51,967 nt of DNA from Fusibacter paucivorans (GCF_018390735.1 NZ_JAHBCL010000017.1:50384-102350), one strand, 5' to 3'; counted from the first letter of the stretch, positions 1 through 9,600 are shown. Numbers and translations: made by a program. Notes: generated from the letters alone by a model not told the origin.

Positions 1-1059
1 CATGTATCGTCCTATGTGATCAGTGACGCCCCTGATAGCTTTAAGACGTTTTTGGCACAAAATGCCGAATTGACAGAAGGCGTAGAGGTGACATACGTTT
101 CAGGGGAAACGGTTGATACATATGCACCATTGATCAAAGAGGGATCGCTGGATATGTTTGCGCGTTTTAATGACGATTTTGACAGTCGTATTGAATCCGT
201 CGAATCAGCCTCTGTTTACACATACTACAATTATGGTGAAGACTATTCGGAAGCTTCTTTTCATCATTTTGTGAATGATATGCTGGATACCTATCGAAAT
301 GGTATTTTGGCAGATCGATTTGAAAATCCAAATGCGATCAAAGTATTTGATGTTGAAGACTTAAGTGAAACAGCTGAAACGGTTAACGAGGACAAAGCCT
401 CCGGCAAAATTTTAAGTACTATTATCCCGATGCTGATCTCTATCTTTCTATTTGCCGGTGCGATGAGTGTCGTCATGGATTCCATTGCCGGCGAAAAAGA
501 GCGCGGGACTCTGGCGACGCTGCTGGTAACGCCTGTTAAACGGGAGGCGATTGCCATTGGCAAAATGATTAGCCACGCGATTATTGCAACGCTTTCTGCC
601 CTTTCGTCTATTGCGGGTATGCTGCTGACTCTGGGTATACTCATGCTCTTAATGCCGAATGAAGTGAGTATTGGCGTTTCATTTGGCTACAGCGCATTGG
701 ATATCCTCTATCTCATTGGACTGATTGTTATGTTGGTAGGTATTTATGTCGGGATTATCAGTCTGCTCAGTGCTGTATCGAAAAATGTCAAGGAAGCGGG
801 AACTTATATGACACCTGTGTACATGTTGATTATGGTGGTATCGTTTTTGAACATGTATGCTTTTAACGCTGAACCGCTTTGGAAATATGCGATCCCGATC
901 TATGGTCAGATTGTCGGTTTAAAAGAAATATTCATGTATCAGATAACACCGATAAAATTCTTTGTCGCACTTGCCAACGCAGCGGTTACGTGGACGGTTC
1001 TGGTGCTTTGGATCAGAAACCTGTTTAACAATGAAAAAGTTATTTTTACCTCATCGTAG
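1..1059 (+). CDS. ABC-2 type transporter permease, NatB-like (5' end outside window)
   Basis: Membrane subunit of an ABC exporter. The frame is open from base 1, so the true start lies upstream; an in-frame GTG at 16 is probably internal. The first ~130 visible residues are hydrophilic and would form the extracytoplasmic loop typical of NatB/YhaP permeases. A run of hydrophobic segments follows from about residue 130 to the end. The cytoplasmic motif GEKERGTLATLLVTPVKR near residues 158-175 is the hallmark of ABC-2 permeases, where it couples to the ATPase. The ATPase gene is presumably upstream, outside the window. The substrate cannot be told; sodium export is known for NatAB, but this is only family similarity. 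Confidence 0.85.
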   Translation, partial: HVSSYVISDAPDSFKTFLAQNAELTEGVEVTYVSGETVDTYAPLIKEGSLDMFARFNDDFDSRIESVESASVYTYYNYGEDYSEASFHHFVNDMLDTYRNGILADRFENPNAIKVFDVEDLSETAETVNEDKASGKILSTIIPMLISIFLFAGAMSVVMDSIAGEKERGTLATLLVTPVKREAIAIGKMISHAIIATLSALSSIAGMLLTLGILMLLMPNEVSIGVSFGYSALDILYLIGLIVMLVGIYVGIISLLSAVSKNVKEAGTYMTPVYMLIMVVSFLNMYAFNAEPLWKYAIPIYGQIVGLKEIFMYQITPIKFFVALANAAVTWTVLVLWIRNLFNNEKVIFTSS

Positions 1060-1136
1060 AGAAAGTGAAAGTATAGAGAAAGTGAAGGCGTAGAGGAAAT
1101 GAAGGCGGTATGAGCCGCTGGCGTATTGGAGGCGCA

Positions 1137-2054
1137 ATGTGGTCACAAATTAAACGCGAGATATTTGAAAATGAACAAATGGATATTTATGAAAAAATGT
1201 GTTTGCTCGTGCTCATGGCGCAGGAAGAAGAGGTCGAACTCAGTTCTGAAGAATTGGCGCGATATATGGGCTGTACGGCAGTCACGGCGAAGCGCGCTTT
1301 TGAAGCGCTTCAGCAAAAGGGTTATTTGGCCAGTGAAGAGGAGGCGGTATCCGATGTTTTAGAAGCAATGGCGCCATCTTCACCATATGAGAAAGTTAAA
1401 AAGACACTTGATGATTACAGTGGGAACGTCGTCTCAGGTGAATCGGCTGAGCAGACTTCACAAATTTTCCTAGAGCCGACAGATCATTTCAGAGAGGGGT
1501 TCTTTATAGATGGTATGGCAGAAGCTCAGGAGGAAGCTGACGCAGAAGCTCAGACAGAGGCGGCGGGGTCAGAAGCGGTGAAGACTTCTGGTGAAGCAGA
1601 GGAAGAGCGGCGTGCTCGACTCAGAGCCTATCTGCTGGGAGATGAGAAGCCGCCGGAAAAGCCTTTTGTCAGTGTCAAAGAAGCAAAGAATCGACTCGTC
1701 GACCAAGTCATTGAAATTATCGATGAAAAAATCAGTTTTAAAGAAGCGAATATTATCTTGGGTTTTTCGGGCAATGATATCGAGCGCATTAAACGGAAAT
1801 ATAAAATTGCAAAAATGAGTCAAGTGAGTGATACCATTGGGGTACTCATCAACGAGCTTCAAAAACCTGAAGAGCTTGACAAAGGCGGTCGTCCCTCTAA
1901 TGTTATTAAAGCGGATATTTTGGATGATGAAGAAACACCGCCTACTGCATCGAAGCAGCACGCTGTAGAATCTCAGCGCAGCACACAGGTCAATGCCATG
2001 CAGATCTTAAGGATGCAGGCGTACCAAAAGCAGAAGAAGGGACCTAAAGCATGA
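1137..2054 (+). CDS. Helix-turn-helix protein, DnaD-N-like winged helix at N-terminus
   Basis: About 305 residues. I chose the ATG at 1137 because GGAGG sits 4 bases upstream (1128-1132); an earlier in-frame start at 1110 has no such site. Residues ~1-75 look like a winged helix: ELSSEELARYMGCTAVTAKRAFEAL fits a helix-turn-helix with recognition helix, as in the DnaD N-terminal domain and other MarR-like folds. An acidic, Glu/Ala-rich linker (~85-170) and a basic helical C-terminal part follow. No DnaD C-terminal YxxxIxxW motif is evident. It overlaps the next gene by 4 bases (ATGA), so the two are probably co-translated. Specific role unknown. Confidence 0.7.
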   Translation: MWSQIKREIFENEQMDIYEKMCLLVLMAQEEEVELSSEELARYMGCTAVTAKRAFEALQQKGYLASEEEAVSDVLEAMAPSSPYEKVKKTLDDYSGNVVSGESAEQTSQIFLEPTDHFREGFFIDGMAEAQEEADAEAQTEAAGSEAVKTSGEAEEERRARLRAYLLGDEKPPEKPFVSVKEAKNRLVDQVIEIIDEKISFKEANIILGFSGNDIERIKRKYKIAKMSQVSDTIGVLINELQKPEELDKGGRPSNVIKADILDDEETPPTASKQHAVESQRSTQVNAMQILRMQAYQKQKKGPKA

Positions 2055-2530
2055 ATTTTAAACGCATACGTTTTTTAATGATCAGCATGCTTTTGATCGG
2101 AGCGCTGATGTCGGCAGGCTGTTCGAAGCAGGAAACGCCTCCATCAACGCAGGAGCTCGAAGCAGAAGAAGAGGTTGAAGAAGCTGTGGCAGTTCCCATT
2201 GAAGAGGATGCGTTGACGGCGCTTCGAGATACCATTCAAGATGAAATGCGCGTATTTGACGTCGTGGCACATCATGATGCCATCTATGAACAAGTGAAGG
2301 CACAGGTGACTGCGGAGATGGACGATGCGGCACTCACGGAAGCTATTCAAATGGTTGTCTCAGACTATATGAATGAACAGCTGAAAAAACGCATTGATGA
2401 AGGGCTTTCTGCTATTCAGGAGCACTATACATCGGACGATGCGGCGTGGGTGCAGGATACGGTTCGGACAGCTGATCTCTATGAACTAATAACGGTCTAT
2501 GAACGCGAATACTATAAGCGAAACCATTGA
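2051..2530 (+). CDS. Predicted lipoprotein of unknown function
   Basis: 159 residues. A lipoprotein signal is clear: basic N-terminus (KRIR), hydrophobic core, and lipobox LMSAGC with Cys24 as the acylated residue. The mature part opens with a Glu-rich stretch and is otherwise helical and acidic, with no motif I recognise. The start codon overlaps the stop of the preceding helix-turn-helix gene, and a response regulator starts 15 bases downstream, so it likely belongs to the same operon as the two-component genes. A sensing or envelope accessory role for the downstream kinase is conceivable but is inference only. Confidence 0.75.
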   Translation: MNFKRIRFLMISMLLIGALMSAGCSKQETPPSTQELEAEEEVEEAVAVPIEEDALTALRDTIQDEMRVFDVVAHHDAIYEQVKAQVTAEMDDAALTEAIQMVVSDYMNEQLKKRIDEGLSAIQEHYTSDDAAWVQDTVRTADLYELITVYEREYYKRNH

Positions 2531-2545
2531 TAGAGGTGAAGCAAT

Positions 2546-3217
2546 ATGCAAAATATACTGATTGCGGAAGATGAAAAAAGACTTCGGGAAATATTGGGCA
2601 AGTATTTTATGGCGCAAGGATTCAGTGTCTTTGAGGCATCTGACGGCTTTGAAGCGCTTAAAATTGTAGAGAACCATGAAATTGATGTCGTCCTGATGGA
2701 TATCATGATGCCTAAAATGGATGGTTTTGAAGCGACAAAGCAGATTCGCAGTATTTCAGATGCGCTGATTATTATGCTCACTGCACGTGATGATGATGAA
2801 GATAAAATCAAGGGACTTGAGATCGGAGCAGACGAATACGTGACCAAACCCTTTAGTCCAAAAGTGATTGTCGCCCGTGTTAACGCTTTACTGAAACGCG
2901 TTGCAGCAGGCGCCGAGACAAATCAAATTATAAAATCGGGACAGCTCTCTATTAATCGATCCAAATACACGGTTACTGACGGAGAGGATGAGGTATTGCT
3001 CAGTCCCAAGGAGTTTGAACTGCTGTCTCTGTTGGTACAGAATAAGAATAACGTTATGACGCGTGCACACATTTTGGATCAAATTTGGGGATATGATTAT
3101 TACGGCGATTATCGTACGGTGGATACGCATATTAAAAAAATCCGGAAAAAGTTGACGTATAGCAGCGACCATATTAAGACCATCGTGCGCGTCGGGTATA
3201 TGTATGAGGTGAAATAA
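2546..3217 (+). CDS. OmpR/PhoB-family response regulator
   Basis: 223 residues. Receiver domain with the acidic pair E8-D9, phosphoacceptor Asp52 in VVLMDIMMPKMDG, the Thr in IIMLTAR and the Lys in VTKPF. A C-terminal winged-helix DNA-binding domain (about 130-222) ends in IWGYDYYGDYRTVDTHIKKIRKKL and VRVGYMYEV, typical of OmpR regulators. GAGGTGAA lies upstream of the ATG. Its stop overlaps the start of the histidine kinase gene by one base (TAATG), so they form a cognate pair. The target genes are unknown; the neighbouring lipoprotein, ABC permease or lytic transglycosylase could be regulated. Confidence 0.95.
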   Translation: MQNILIAEDEKRLREILGKYFMAQGFSVFEASDGFEALKIVENHEIDVVLMDIMMPKMDGFEATKQIRSISDALIIMLTARDDDEDKIKGLEIGADEYVTKPFSPKVIVARVNALLKRVAAGAETNQIIKSGQLSINRSKYTVTDGEDEVLLSPKEFELLSLLVQNKNNVMTRAHILDQIWGYDYYGDYRTVDTHIKKIRKKLTYSSDHIKTIVRVGYMYEVK

Positions 3218-4974
3218 TGAGATCATCCAGTGTGGTAATCCGTCTGTTTGTGGTGACGACATTTATATTTGTCGTCTTTGTCACCATTGCTTTTGTCATC
3301 CAATTGCGCAGCTTTGAAACGTATTACTATGATTTGAAAATCAAGGATATTGATGCACAGTATGAATCGTTTGAAATGCTCTATGACGAGGCAAAGTGGA
3401 ATCAAACACTGCTCGATCAGAACGTGCAGTATTTTGAGAATAAAAACAATGTGAAGGTTGCACTGGTAGATTATCATTATGGAATTATCAATGAACAAAA
3501 GTATAAGATTTTCGTGATGGATACAAATGGACAGGTTTATGAAGTTGAGCTCAATGAAGTATTCACCCCAGAAGATTACCTTTCACTGTCCGTCAACCGC
3601 GGCGATGAAATTGATGTTTATGGCTATCTTTGGGGTGATGATCTGAGCAATATTTCTCTAATGCAAATGAAAATCAATGATGTGATGGTTTTCGATGGCA
3701 TCGATCCAAAGGTTCGCGGAAAATTAAGTCTGGATCATATCTCAGGCACGGTGCTCAGCTTGCGCATTCCAGATGAGGACGATTTAATTTACGGCGCTGG
3801 GAAGAACAGTCTTGCCACAGCAGTAGATAAGTATTACTTTAATCAGGGTGATTTAAACATTACCGATAACAGTTTTATCTTTTCAGATTATGAAACGGGA
3901 CGAGAATACATTGTCAAAGTTTTTAATGTTGGTGATGCCACGGTTAAATCAATTTTTTTTATGACGGATCAACAGCCGATTATCGAGGCGACAACGGCAT
4001 TGAAGTCTTTTTATCCGGCACTGATTACAGGGGTGTTTATCGTTGGTGCCGTGATGATGTTCTTTCTCATCTTCAGTATTTCAAATCCGCTTTACGATAT
4101 TGAGCGCAAAGCGGAAAAACTCGTACAGCTGGATTTTACAGAGTATCTTGAGGTGAAACACAATGATGAAATTGGCAGGCTTTCTAAAAGCCTTAACCAT
4201 CTCTCCTATAACCTCGAGAATTCACTGAAAGCGCTCAATGAAGCCAATGAGAAGCTCGTAGAAGATATGGCGAAAGACCGTGAGGTAGAGCATATGCGCA
4301 AAGAGTTTATTCGCAATGTCTCTCACGATTTCAAAACGCCGCTCGGTGTTATCAGGGCATTTACAGAGGGAATGGAAGACGGTGTACTAGAGGAAGATTT
4401 ATCCTATTACGCGGGGATTATCCTTGATGAGGTTGAGACGCTGGAAGCTTTGGTCAACGATATGCTGGAACTTTCAAAACTTCAAACGGGGGCGTATACG
4501 CTGGATATCGAAGAATTTCATTTCAATACCATGGTGGAAGGACTTATTGAAAAAAGTCAGAAACTCGCTTCAAAAAAACAAATTTCCCTAGCTTTTACTG
4601 GTGCTGCCTATGACCTCGTTTACGGTGATTACCGCAAATTGTCGAGAGCGGTGCAGAACTTTATTGCCAATGCGATTCAGTACGGTGATGCGGGAACGGA
4701 AGTGACACTCATGACGACGGTGATCGAACGCCGCATTCGTTTTGAGATCTATAACCACTGTGCGCCGATACCGGAAGCTTATCTGGAAAAAGTATGGGTC
4801 AAATTTTTTAGAGCGGATGAATCGCGAACGAAATCGGGCAGCGGCAGCGGTCTTGGTCTTGCAATTACAAAGGAGATTTTAGAGCAGCATCAATGCAAAT
4901 ACGGCGTTGCAAATACTGAAAGTGGTGTCGTTTTCTATTTCGAAATGGATAAATATGTAAATCACATTGTGTAA
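3217..4974 (+). CDS. Sensor histidine kinase, partner of the 2546-3217 regulator
   Basis: 585 residues. A transmembrane helix at ~8-30, a large extracytoplasmic sensor of ~235 residues with no family I can name, a second membrane helix at ~265-290, then a HAMP domain. HisKA carries the phosphorylated His370 in RNVSHDFKTPLGVI. The HATPase domain has the N box NFIANAIQYG (~482) and the G box GSGSGLGLA (~541). The Asp after His370 and the overall layout resemble envelope-stress type kinases. It overlaps the regulator gene by one base. No terminator directly follows the stop; the next gene is 334 bases away. Confidence 0.93.
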   Translation: MRSSSVVIRLFVVTTFIFVVFVTIAFVIQLRSFETYYYDLKIKDIDAQYESFEMLYDEAKWNQTLLDQNVQYFENKNNVKVALVDYHYGIINEQKYKIFVMDTNGQVYEVELNEVFTPEDYLSLSVNRGDEIDVYGYLWGDDLSNISLMQMKINDVMVFDGIDPKVRGKLSLDHISGTVLSLRIPDEDDLIYGAGKNSLATAVDKYYFNQGDLNITDNSFIFSDYETGREYIVKVFNVGDATVKSIFFMTDQQPIIEATTALKSFYPALITGVFIVGAVMMFFLIFSISNPLYDIERKAEKLVQLDFTEYLEVKHNDEIGRLSKSLNHLSYNLENSLKALNEANEKLVEDMAKDREVEHMRKEFIRNVSHDFKTPLGVIRAFTEGMEDGVLEEDLSYYAGIILDEVETLEALVNDMLELSKLQTGAYTLDIEEFHFNTMVEGLIEKSQKLASKKQISLAFTGAAYDLVYGDYRKLSRAVQNFIANAIQYGDAGTEVTLMTTVIERRIRFEIYNHCAPIPEAYLEKVWVKFFRADESRTKSGSGSGLGLAITKEILEQHQCKYGVANTESGVVFYFEMDKYVNHIV

Positions 4975-5108
4975 ATTTAACAATGAATTATGAATACACT
5001 ATTCATATATGCAGATTGAGGTAGTATTTACAACGCTTTCGGCGTATACAGAATATGTAAAATGTATTCATCGTTTGGGGGATAACAACATAAGTTAAAT
5101 TTTTGTAA

Positions 5109-5136
5109 TTGACACCTTTTAATGATGTGTTATAAT
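5109..5136 (+). promoter_or_regulatory. Strong sigma-A promoter upstream of the lytic transglycosylase
   Basis: Perfect -35 TTGACA at 5109-5114 and perfect -10 TATAAT at 5131-5136, with a 16-base spacer. Transcription would start near 5143. This is one of the best consensus promoters in the window. It lies in the 334-base gap 4975-5308, where I see no coding sequence. Confidence 0.75.
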
Positions 5137-5153
5137 TTGAAAGACTTAAAAAG

Positions 5154-5175
5154 CATAGCGCTTCGCTATGTTTTT
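5154..5175 (+). terminator. Intrinsic terminator or attenuator just after the 5109 promoter
   Basis: Seven-base perfect stem CATAGCG/CGCTATG with a 3-base loop (5154-5170), followed by TTTTT. It begins only ~11 bases after the predicted transcription start of the upstream promoter, so it would stop that transcript early unless read-through occurs. It could also serve the upstream kinase operon. Confidence 0.6.
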
Positions 5176-5308
5176 ATCATTTTAAAAAAGAAGATTTGAG
5201 TCTCACGATTTCTGGATAACCCGCCGAAATGGTGTGTATCGATATTGTTTTCAGATCGATGTCATCAAAAGATGAATCAAATCTAAATTTCAGAGGAAGG
5301 TAGATATT

Positions 5309-6058
5309 ATGAAGTTGAACCATATGTTTTTTTATGGTGCCTTTATTATCGTATTAATTAGTTTGGGTGTGCTGTTTTCAGCGCATTTAGAGGCATCGGA
5401 AAAAATTGAAGTTTATACGGATGAAATTTCAACACTTACAGAAAAAATGGAAGCCCAAAGTGCACTGATAACAGCTATGCAAACGCAGCTGAATGCAGCA
5501 ACTGAAACCTTGGAATCACAACAGGATATTGTTTTAAAATACCAAGCGCTCGATCGTGTTATCGACTTTGACAGCATTGAAATGGATCAGTTATCCAAGG
5601 CTAATGAAATTGCCGAAAACACGCCGCTGGATCTGGCGGCAGCAACATCACTGGTGAAGTACGCAGATCAATTTGATATTCCGTATTCACTGGTCTTGTC
5701 GATCATTGATCTTGAAAGCAATTTTAAAGCCGATCTCGTGGGAACGCACGAAGATCGAGGTTATATGCAAATTATACCGAAAACGGAATCTTGGCTTGCA
5801 ACGGCCTATGGCGAGGAACTGGGACTCTCTTACGACCCAACGCGTATTTTTGAACCCGACTATAATTTGGCGCTGGGTATTAAGTATTTAGATGTCTTGA
5901 TGAGCTCAAACGGCGCAAACATGGAGAAAATTTTATCGGAATACAATCGCGGTCCGTATAATTTAGAAAAGTATTTTGCACTGAACCAAACGTATTCAAC
6001 TGATTATTCCAGAACGGTTCTCAACAAAGAACGCAAGTATTTGTCTTACAATCAGTAG
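5309..6058 (+). CDS. Lytic transglycosylase (SLT/GEWL fold), membrane-anchored
   Basis: Cleaves peptidoglycan glycan strands at the cell surface. 249 residues: an N-terminal membrane helix (~7-25) acting as anchor or signal, a coiled-coil region (~30-75), then the transglycosylase domain from about residue 105. The catalytic Glu is in SIIDLESNF, followed by RGYMQIIPKT and, further on, LGIKYL and YNRGP, all expected for the goose-lysozyme/SLT fold. AGAGGAAGG precedes the ATG. It has its own strong promoter, with a terminator-like hairpin between promoter and gene. Confidence 0.9.
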   Translation: MKLNHMFFYGAFIIVLISLGVLFSAHLEASEKIEVYTDEISTLTEKMEAQSALITAMQTQLNAATETLESQQDIVLKYQALDRVIDFDSIEMDQLSKANEIAENTPLDLAAATSLVKYADQFDIPYSLVLSIIDLESNFKADLVGTHEDRGYMQIIPKTESWLATAYGEELGLSYDPTRIFEPDYNLALGIKYLDVLMSSNGANMEKILSEYNRGPYNLEKYFALNQTYSTDYSRTVLNKERKYLSYNQ

Positions 6059-6141
6059 GACAGCTATTCGTAAAAATGGCAGTCAGACCGAAGTTCAGCC
6101 TGCTTTGAGCGGTGTGTCCTGTTGTGGAGAAAGGTATGATT

Positions 6142-6170
6142 GAGAAGTCGCCATGGGTGGCTTCTCTTTT
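6142..6170 (+). terminator. Intrinsic terminator after the lytic transglycosylase
   Basis: Stem GAGAAG..GCC with GGTGGCTTCTC around a short loop, followed by TTTT. It lies in the 157-base gap before the helicase gene. Confidence 0.7.
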
Positions 6171-6215
6171 CACTTTTTGATAAAATAGGCGTAGTCGATT
6201 GTCAAGGGGGCTTGA

Positions 6216-8597
6216 ATGTACGAACAAAGTGTTTCCGTCAGAAATCTAGTAGAATTTGTATACCGGTCCGGCAGCCTAGATCTTCGCTTCCAAGGCAAAT
6301 CAAAAATGGTGGACGGCATGAAGATTCACCAGATGATTCAAGAGTCTCAGGGTGGTGATTATTTGCCGGAGGTGTCGCTTCAGCATGTGCACAGCTTTGA
6401 AGATGCTGAGAGCGGTGAGACCATACTGCTTAAAATCGGCGGGCGCGCAGATGGGATTTTGGAAACGGCTGAGGGTTATACCATTGACGAGATCAAAGGG
6501 GTTTCACGGGATCTTGAAACCATTGATGCAGAGACTTATCCGGTTCACTGGGCCCAAGCAAAATATTACGGGTTTATGTTTGCGGCGCTGAACAATTTAT
6601 CTGAGATGACGATTCAGCTTACATATGCCAATTTTGAAAGCCAGGAAATCAAACGTATTCGAAAGGTGTGTTCATTTGAAGAGCTGGAAGCATTTCATAT
6701 GACAACCGTTCGGGAATTTGAAAAATGGGTGGCGATGAAGCATCGCTGGCAAAAACGGCGCAATGCATCCATTGAATCAATGGCTTTTCCATTTCCGGAT
6801 TATCGAAGAGGTCAGCGGGAGATGGCCGTTGCGGTTTATCAGGCGATTAAACGCGAACAGGTGGCGTTCGTCGAAGCGCCGACGGGGATCGGGAAGACGA
6901 TTTCAACACTTTTTCCCGCAATTAAGAGCTTGAATGAATCGATGACGGATAAAATATTTTATTTGTCGGCAAAAGCCATTACAAAAAGGGTTGCGGAGGA
7001 TACCGTCAGCCTCTTATATACGTGCGGTCTTGAACTTCGGCAGATGACACTGACGGCGAAAGATAAAATCTGTTTTTTGGATCAGGCAACGTGCTATCCG
7101 GAAAAGTGTCCTTATGCAAATGGACACTTCGACCGCGTCAACGACGCGCTTTGGGAAATATTGAACAGTGCTAAACACTATACACGGGAGGCTGTGGAAA
7201 CGGTTGCCGAGCGGTACAAGGTCTGTCCCTATGAGTTTTCACTGGACTTGGCAATTCATGCGGATGTTGTCGTCTGCGATTACAATTATGCTTTTGATCC
7301 AAGGGTTTACTTAAGGCGCTTTTTTGATGTGCCCAGTGAATCTTACCTATTTCTCGTAGATGAAGCGCATAATCTGGTAGACCGGGCGCGGACAATGTTT
7401 TCTGCGACGCTTAGCAAGGAGAAGGTCATGTCGGTTAAACGCATTGTCGGTGACCGAGACCGCTATTTAAAAAAGGAACTCGATGGCGTTAATCGCATGT
7501 TTTTAGAGGTGCGGAAAAAGTGTGATGAGACGGGATTATATGTGGATAATGATGAAATTCCGGAGATTTATACACAGCTTAGAAGGCGTGCTGTGAATAT
7601 TGAAAAGTGGCTCGCCAGTGGTCATGCTTTTGAAGGTTATGATTTGGTACTGGATCTTTATTTTGATATTTTGTCTTATCTTAGAATTAGTGAACTTTAT
7701 GATAAAGGGTTCTTGTTCTACATGGTGAATGGGCATCGCCCAAGTACGATGATTAGACTTTTTTGCATCAATCCTGCGACACAGCTTCAACGGTTTATTG
7801 GTAATAGCAGGGCAACTGTGTTTTTTTCAGCAACATTGTCGCCGATACACTATTACCGTAGGCTGCTGACGACAATTGAGGCGCCGCAGTGCTATCGGCT
7901 GCCATCGCCTTTTGACCAGTCAAAAAGACTCGTTTTAACAGCACGTGAAGTCAGCGTCAAGTATAAAGACCGTGAACAGTCACTTGAACAGATTTGTCAG
8001 TATGTCCACGTAATGGCTGCGGCCAAGGCGGGAAACTATATGGTTTTTATGCCTTCCTATCAATATATGGATCGCATCGCAGACGCTTTTGTTGAAGCTT
8101 ACGATGGTATTTATGATATAATAGTGCAGGGTAGGCAAATGTCTGAAGAAGACAGGAACGACTATTTGCAGTCTTTTGAGATACACCGAAAAGGGCGTGC
8201 AAATGGTGAGGACGTCAGGACGCTCATCGGTTTCGCCGTACTCGGCGGCATTTTTTCCGAGGGCATTGATCTAAAAGGCGATTTGCTGATTGGCACTGCG
8301 ATTATTGGCGTTGGTTTACCCATGATTTCGTTTGAAAACAATTTGATAAAGGCGTATTTTGAAGCAGATGGCTACGATTTTGCCTATCGTTTTCCAGGCA
8401 TCAATAAAGTGATGCAGGGTGCAGGGCGTGTGATTAGAGATCACGAGGATCGCGGTGTTATCTTACTAATGGATACGCGGTTCATGCAGCGGCAATACAC
8501 GGCCATACTGTCGGACCATTGGGTGCAAAAAACAGTTCACATCGACACCATTGAGGATGTACTACAATCATTTTGGAGAGAGGAGCCTGATTTATGA
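6216..8597 (+). CDS. PD-(D/E)XK nuclease-like domain fused to DinG/XPD-type iron-sulfur helicase
   Basis: 793 residues, a superfamily 2 DNA helicase with an extra N-terminal domain. Residues ~70-120 hold D79, E92-I-K94 and Q114..Y117, the arrangement of Cas4/RecB-type PD-(D/E)XK nucleases. The helicase part has Walker A GIGKT (223-228, Lys227), four cysteines C286, C293, C298 and C337 placed like the XPD/DinG 4Fe-4S cluster, a DEAH box at 382-385, and motif VI QGAGRVIRD near the C-terminus. A repair or recombination role on 5' overhangs or R-loops is expected from the family. The start lies behind AAGGGGG. The stop overlaps galU by 4 bases. Confidence 0.88.
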   Translation: MYEQSVSVRNLVEFVYRSGSLDLRFQGKSKMVDGMKIHQMIQESQGGDYLPEVSLQHVHSFEDAESGETILLKIGGRADGILETAEGYTIDEIKGVSRDLETIDAETYPVHWAQAKYYGFMFAALNNLSEMTIQLTYANFESQEIKRIRKVCSFEELEAFHMTTVREFEKWVAMKHRWQKRRNASIESMAFPFPDYRRGQREMAVAVYQAIKREQVAFVEAPTGIGKTISTLFPAIKSLNESMTDKIFYLSAKAITKRVAEDTVSLLYTCGLELRQMTLTAKDKICFLDQATCYPEKCPYANGHFDRVNDALWEILNSAKHYTREAVETVAERYKVCPYEFSLDLAIHADVVVCDYNYAFDPRVYLRRFFDVPSESYLFLVDEAHNLVDRARTMFSATLSKEKVMSVKRIVGDRDRYLKKELDGVNRMFLEVRKKCDETGLYVDNDEIPEIYTQLRRRAVNIEKWLASGHAFEGYDLVLDLYFDILSYLRISELYDKGFLFYMVNGHRPSTMIRLFCINPATQLQRFIGNSRATVFFSATLSPIHYYRRLLTTIEAPQCYRLPSPFDQSKRLVLTAREVSVKYKDREQSLEQICQYVHVMAAAKAGNYMVFMPSYQYMDRIADAFVEAYDGIYDIIVQGRQMSEEDRNDYLQSFEIHRKGRANGEDVRTLIGFAVLGGIFSEGIDLKGDLLIGTAIIGVGLPMISFENNLIKAYFEADGYDFAYRFPGINKVMQGAGRVIRDHEDRGVILLMDTRFMQRQYTAILSDHWVQKTVHIDTIEDVLQSFWREEPDL

Positions 8598-9454
8598 AGG
8601 TTAAAAAGGCCGTTATACCGGCAGCCGGGTTTGGCACGCGATTTTTGCCGGCGACGAAGTCAATGCCAAAGGAAATGCTGACCATCGTCGATCGACCTGC
8701 TATTCACTACAATGTGGAGGAACTCATTGATGCTGGCATTGAAGATATTCTCATCATTATTGGCCGCAACAAAGAAGAAATTGTGAATTATTTTGATAAA
8801 TCACCGGAGTTGGAAGTCTTTTTAAAAGAACAGCAAAAAGAAGCACTCTATGAACTCACCGAGCGCATTGCCAACATGGCCAATATCTTTTTCGTAAGGC
8901 AGAAAGAAGCGAAGGGACTGGGACATGCCGTCTATTGTGCGAAGAGTTTTGTCGGCGACGAACCGTTTGCACTGCTGTTGGGCGATGATATCGTCTATTC
9001 GCAGACGCCTTGTATTAAACAGCTCATGGATGTCTATGAAACTTATGAAAGTACGATTGTGGGCGTGCAGGGTGTTGCGCGCGATCAAGTGAATAAATAT
9101 GGGATTGTCGACGGTGTCAAGGTAGAGGACAAACTTTATGAAATTAAGGGCATGGTGGAAAAGCCAGGTGTCGAAGAGGCGCCGTCCAATATTGCGATTT
9201 TAGGGCGCTATATTTTAACACCGGACATCTTCGATATGATTGAGAAGACGAAACCAGGCAAGGGTAATGAAATTCAATTGACGGATGCGCTGATCCATCT
9301 CAGCAAACATAAAGAACTCTATGCCTATGAATTTGACGGCAAGCGATATGATACCGGTGATAAACTGGGTTATCTCAAAGCAACGGTGGAATATGCACTG
9401 AGAACAGAAGCGCTTTCAGAAGATTTTAGAGATTATCTCAGAAGTATTATCTGA
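8594..9454 (+). CDS. galU: UTP--glucose-1-phosphate uridylyltransferase
   Basis: Makes UDP-glucose from UTP and glucose-1-phosphate, feeding glycolipid, teichoic acid and exopolysaccharide synthesis in the cytoplasm. 286 residues, normal for bacterial GalU. The nucleotide-binding signature AAGFGTRFLPATKSMPKEML is at residues ~10-29, LLGDD is near 130, and VEKP plus GRYIL motifs are also conserved. The ATG overlaps the upstream helicase stop (ATGA), so it is translationally coupled to it, an unusual partner. Hairpins AGGCAA/TTGCCT at 9454-9486 may weakly terminate it. Confidence 0.96.
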   Translation: MKVKKAVIPAAGFGTRFLPATKSMPKEMLTIVDRPAIHYNVEELIDAGIEDILIIIGRNKEEIVNYFDKSPELEVFLKEQQKEALYELTERIANMANIFFVRQKEAKGLGHAVYCAKSFVGDEPFALLLGDDIVYSQTPCIKQLMDVYETYESTIVGVQGVARDQVNKYGIVDGVKVEDKLYEIKGMVEKPGVEEAPSNIAILGRYILTPDIFDMIEKTKPGKGNEIQLTDALIHLSKHKELYAYEFDGKRYDTGDKLGYLKATVEYALRTEALSEDFRDYLRSII

Positions 9455-9600
9455 GGCAATTGCAATATAGCCTCAAGTTGCCTTTTCACCACAATCTGCT
9501 GCATGCCCGTCCTTTGAAAGATGCCGTTTACGCATCTGATTACGGATGAAAGTGCGTCAAGTAAAATGACCGTAAATGATGAAGAATTGTACAATTGCCG

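Noticed and set aside
7543-7551. Exact DnaA box TGTGGATAA inside the helicase gene
   Set aside because: A single 9-mer inside coding sequence with no neighbouring boxes is expected by chance.
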